DNA of 6,379 nucleotides from Planctomycetota bacterium (GTDB taxonomy: Bacteria; Planctomycetota; Phycisphaerae; WQYP01), in NCBI GenBank assembly GCA_021828925.1, contig JAJZCT010000207.1, forward strand, positions 1-6,379, in the 5' to 3' direction. The notes under the pieces are model-generated. The model was not told the origin of the DNA. It did not search any database and saw only the letters and a program-made list of their open reading frames with translations. Shown one piece after another: positions 4,581-6,379 of this stretch (the stretch's first letter is position 1; each line of letters starts with the position of its first letter). A program made the translations under genes and the position numbers.

Positions 4581-6379
4581 ATGCGACGACGTGAGTTTTG
4601 TCAATCAATCGTTTCCGCGGCTGCCGCGGTGGCAATGGAAACAGTTATCAGCAGCGCCAAGGCGAACGCGGGGCAGACTGCGGGCCGTATCGCCCCCGGT
4701 TTTGACAAGCCCGATGGCACGTACGCCCGGTTTTGCAACACGCCCGAACTTGATCGCATATTTTACGCGCTTTCGGGCAAAAACATTGTTACCGAAAAAC
4801 TCGACGAACACTCGTGGCGGCCCACCGGCTGGGGCAAACCGCCCGACCTGCCGGTACCCGGCGGTTCAAAGGATGGCGTGCCCTTGCGCAGCCCGGTTGC
4901 CCATCTGCACGGCAAAGGGCCTTTTAAGCCGACTTACAAATCGCTGATGCAATATGACTGTCCTGAATGGTACCGTGACGCCAAGTTCGGCATCTGGAAT
5001 CATTGGAGCCCGCAGTGTGTGCCCGAAGATGGGGACTGGTACGCCCGCAATATGTATATTCAACACTCCGGCCAGTACAACTTCCAGTGCAGGCATTATG
5101 GCCCACCGTCGAAGTTCGGCTACAAAGACCTGTGCGCTCAATGGACGCTGTTGAACTGGCAGCCCGAAGAACTCATGGATCTATATCAAAAAGCCGGTGC
5201 CAAACTTTTTATCGCACTGGCCAATCATCATGATGGCTTTGACAACTGGCGATCAAAGCATCATCCGTGGAACGCGCAGAATATCGGGCCGCATCGCGAC
5301 GTCATTGGTGAATGGGCCAAAGTGGCGCGCAGCCGCGGCGTTCCCTTCGGCGTTTCGGTGCATGCCGGGCGGAACTGGTGGTGGTTTCAGACTGCGCACG
5401 GTGCCGACAAAACCGGCCCGCTGGCCGGCGTGCCGTATGACGGCTGCCTGACCAGGGCCGACGGCAATGGCACCTGGTGGGAAGGCTTTGATCCGCAACA
5501 ACTCTACGGCGCCAAGCATCCGCATAATGCTCTGCCGGATTTTTCGTACGTCAAAAACTTTTACGATCGCACGCGCGACCTCATTGACCAGCACAATCCC
5601 GATCTGGTTTACTTTGACAATGGCCTGCTGCCACTGGGTTGGGCCGGCATGAACCTCGCCGCCTATTACTACAACCACAGCCTCCAAACCCATGGCGGCA
5701 AAATGCACGGCGTTATCAATACCGGCAATGTTCCACCCGACATTGCCAAGGCGCTGGTCTGGAATTTTGAAAGCGGATTTGTCGATCGAATCATGCCCTA
5801 TCCGTGGCAAACCGGTACCTGCATCGGCGGGTGGCATTACAATCGGAGTTTGTTTAATCATCCCGGGCGGTACGGCGGTTACAAGCACCCGCAACTGATC
5901 ATCAACTGGATGATCGATGTGGTCAGTAAGAATGGCACGTACATTCTGGATATTCCCGGCAAGCCGGACGGCACCATCGACCGCAAGGAACGCACGATTC
6001 TCAATGACCTGGCCGGATGGTTTGCCATCAACGGCCAAGCCATTTATGCCACGCGGCCGTGGAAGGTTTATGGTGAAGGTCCGGTTGCCGGCGGCCAGGG
6101 CGCTTTCGTCGGGCCTAAAATTGCGGCATCGCTGGGCGTAGGCGATGTTCGTTTTACCCGCAGCAAAGATGGCACCACCGTATATGCTATTTTTCTGGGG
6201 CAGCGTCCCACACACTTTCAGGCGCATTCACTGGGATTGGCCGCCGACACCAGACCCGGCAAAATTCTGGCGGTGGAACTCCTGGGCAGCGATGAAAAGC
6301 TTTCATGGCGACAAACGCCCCAGTCGCTAAGCATTTCCGCGCCCCGGCATCTACCCGGCAATTATGCCCACGCCTTCCG
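4581..6379 (+). CDS. GH29 alpha-L-fucosidase-like protein, 3' end beyond the window
   Basis: Open through 599 codons to the window edge with no stop, so it is truncated only by the window. The start ATG 4581 has AAGG at 4569-4572, and an in-frame TGA at 4551 bounds it. Residues 1-30 resemble a Tat signal (R3-R4-E-F-C, then an Ala-rich stretch), implying export. About residues 31-127 form an extension before the GH29 barrel. Family motifs: FGIWNHW at 136-142, EDGDWYARNMY just after, HHDGFDNW from 216, DLVYFDNG with predicted nucleophile D346, and GTYILDIPGKPDG at 452-464 followed by NGQAIYATRPW. GH29 enzymes release terminal alpha-L-fucose by a retaining mechanism. The loops deviate from the textbook form (HWS for HWG; LDIPGKPDG where LLNIGP-x2-DG is common), so substrate preference may differ. 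It probably opens a glycan-use locus extending rightwards and is unrelated to the stress genes. Confidence 0.93.
   Translation, partial: MRRREFCQSIVSAAAAVAMETVISSAKANAGQTAGRIAPGFDKPDGTYARFCNTPELDRIFYALSGKNIVTEKLDEHSWRPTGWGKPPDLPVPGGSKDGVPLRSPVAHLHGKGPFKPTYKSLMQYDCPEWYRDAKFGIWNHWSPQCVPEDGDWYARNMYIQHSGQYNFQCRHYGPPSKFGYKDLCAQWTLLNWQPEELMDLYQKAGAKLFIALANHHDGFDNWRSKHHPWNAQNIGPHRDVIGEWAKVARSRGVPFGVSVHAGRNWWWFQTAHGADKTGPLAGVPYDGCLTRADGNGTWWEGFDPQQLYGAKHPHNALPDFSYVKNFYDRTRDLIDQHNPDLVYFDNGLLPLGWAGMNLAAYYYNHSLQTHGGKMHGVINTGNVPPDIAKALVWNFESGFVDRIMPYPWQTGTCIGGWHYNRSLFNHPGRYGGYKHPQLIINWMIDVVSKNGTYILDIPGKPDGTIDRKERTILNDLAGWFAINGQAIYATRPWKVYGEGPVAGGQGAFVGPKIAASLGVGDVRFTRSKDGTTVYAIFLGQRPTHFQAHSLGLAADTRPGKILAVELLGSDEKLSWRQTPQSLSISAPRHLPGNYAHAF

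Noticed and set aside
4635..4637. Later ATG start for the GH29 gene
   Set aside because: It would discard the twin-arginine sequence and lacks a Shine-Dalgarno site; ATG 4581 has AAGG at suitable spacing.
5253..6227. Long antisense open frame (324 codons) on the minus strand
   Set aside because: It lies wholly inside the GH29 gene, whose plus-strand frame shows conserved family motifs throughout. The antisense translation shows no recognisable domain and reflects the GC-rich codon pattern.

Overview
This is a chromosomal segment of a moderately GC-rich bacterium. It has compact protein genes, good Shine-Dalgarno sites and some recognisable sigma70-type promoters. There are no rRNA, tRNA, CRISPR, phage or insertion-sequence signals. 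The lineage cannot be fixed from the sequence alone. The incomplete right-hand gene is a probably Tat-exported GH29 alpha-L-fucosidase-like protein of a type I associate with Planctomycetota, Verrucomicrobiota and relatives, so a PVC-group or similar polysaccharide degrader is a tentative guess.

Region by region: (1) 31-870 (+) is a short-chain dehydrogenase. (2) Converging on it, 910-1611 (-) is a RIC/YtfE/ScdA-type di-iron iron-sulfur-cluster repair protein. (3) A 200-bp divergent promoter region (1612-1811) separates it from 1812-2339 (+), a hemerythrin (HHE) protein. (4) A second, quite different hemerythrin protein follows at 2536-3126 (+). (5) It meets 3121-3510 (-), a small cupin, tail to tail with a 6-bp overlap. 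The cupin is the second gene of a two-gene operon behind 3527-3982 (-), an AhpD-like/carboxymuconolactone decarboxylase-family protein. (6) Divergent from that operon is 4119-4469 (+), a YeaO-like DUF488 protein. (7) After a short promoter gap, 4581 to the window edge (+) is the GH29 gene, with no stop inside the window.

Regions 2-5 read as a nitrosative/oxidative stress island: three separate hemerythrin-fold di-iron proteins, a thiol-redox CxxC protein and a small cupin. The functional link is inferred from family knowledge and clustering. The GH29 gene seems to begin an unrelated carbohydrate-use locus that continues to the right.

The non-coding DNA holds structure beyond ordinary promoters. 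A 20-bp element (18/20 identical) containing TGAT-N9-ATCA lies about 40 bp upstream of both hemerythrin start codons, and their ribosome-binding regions are also nearly identical. The perfect 9-mer TTATCCACA (DnaA-box sequence) occurs three times, always near the start of a minus-strand stress gene. Two mutually exclusive hairpins lie in the predicted RIC mRNA leader.
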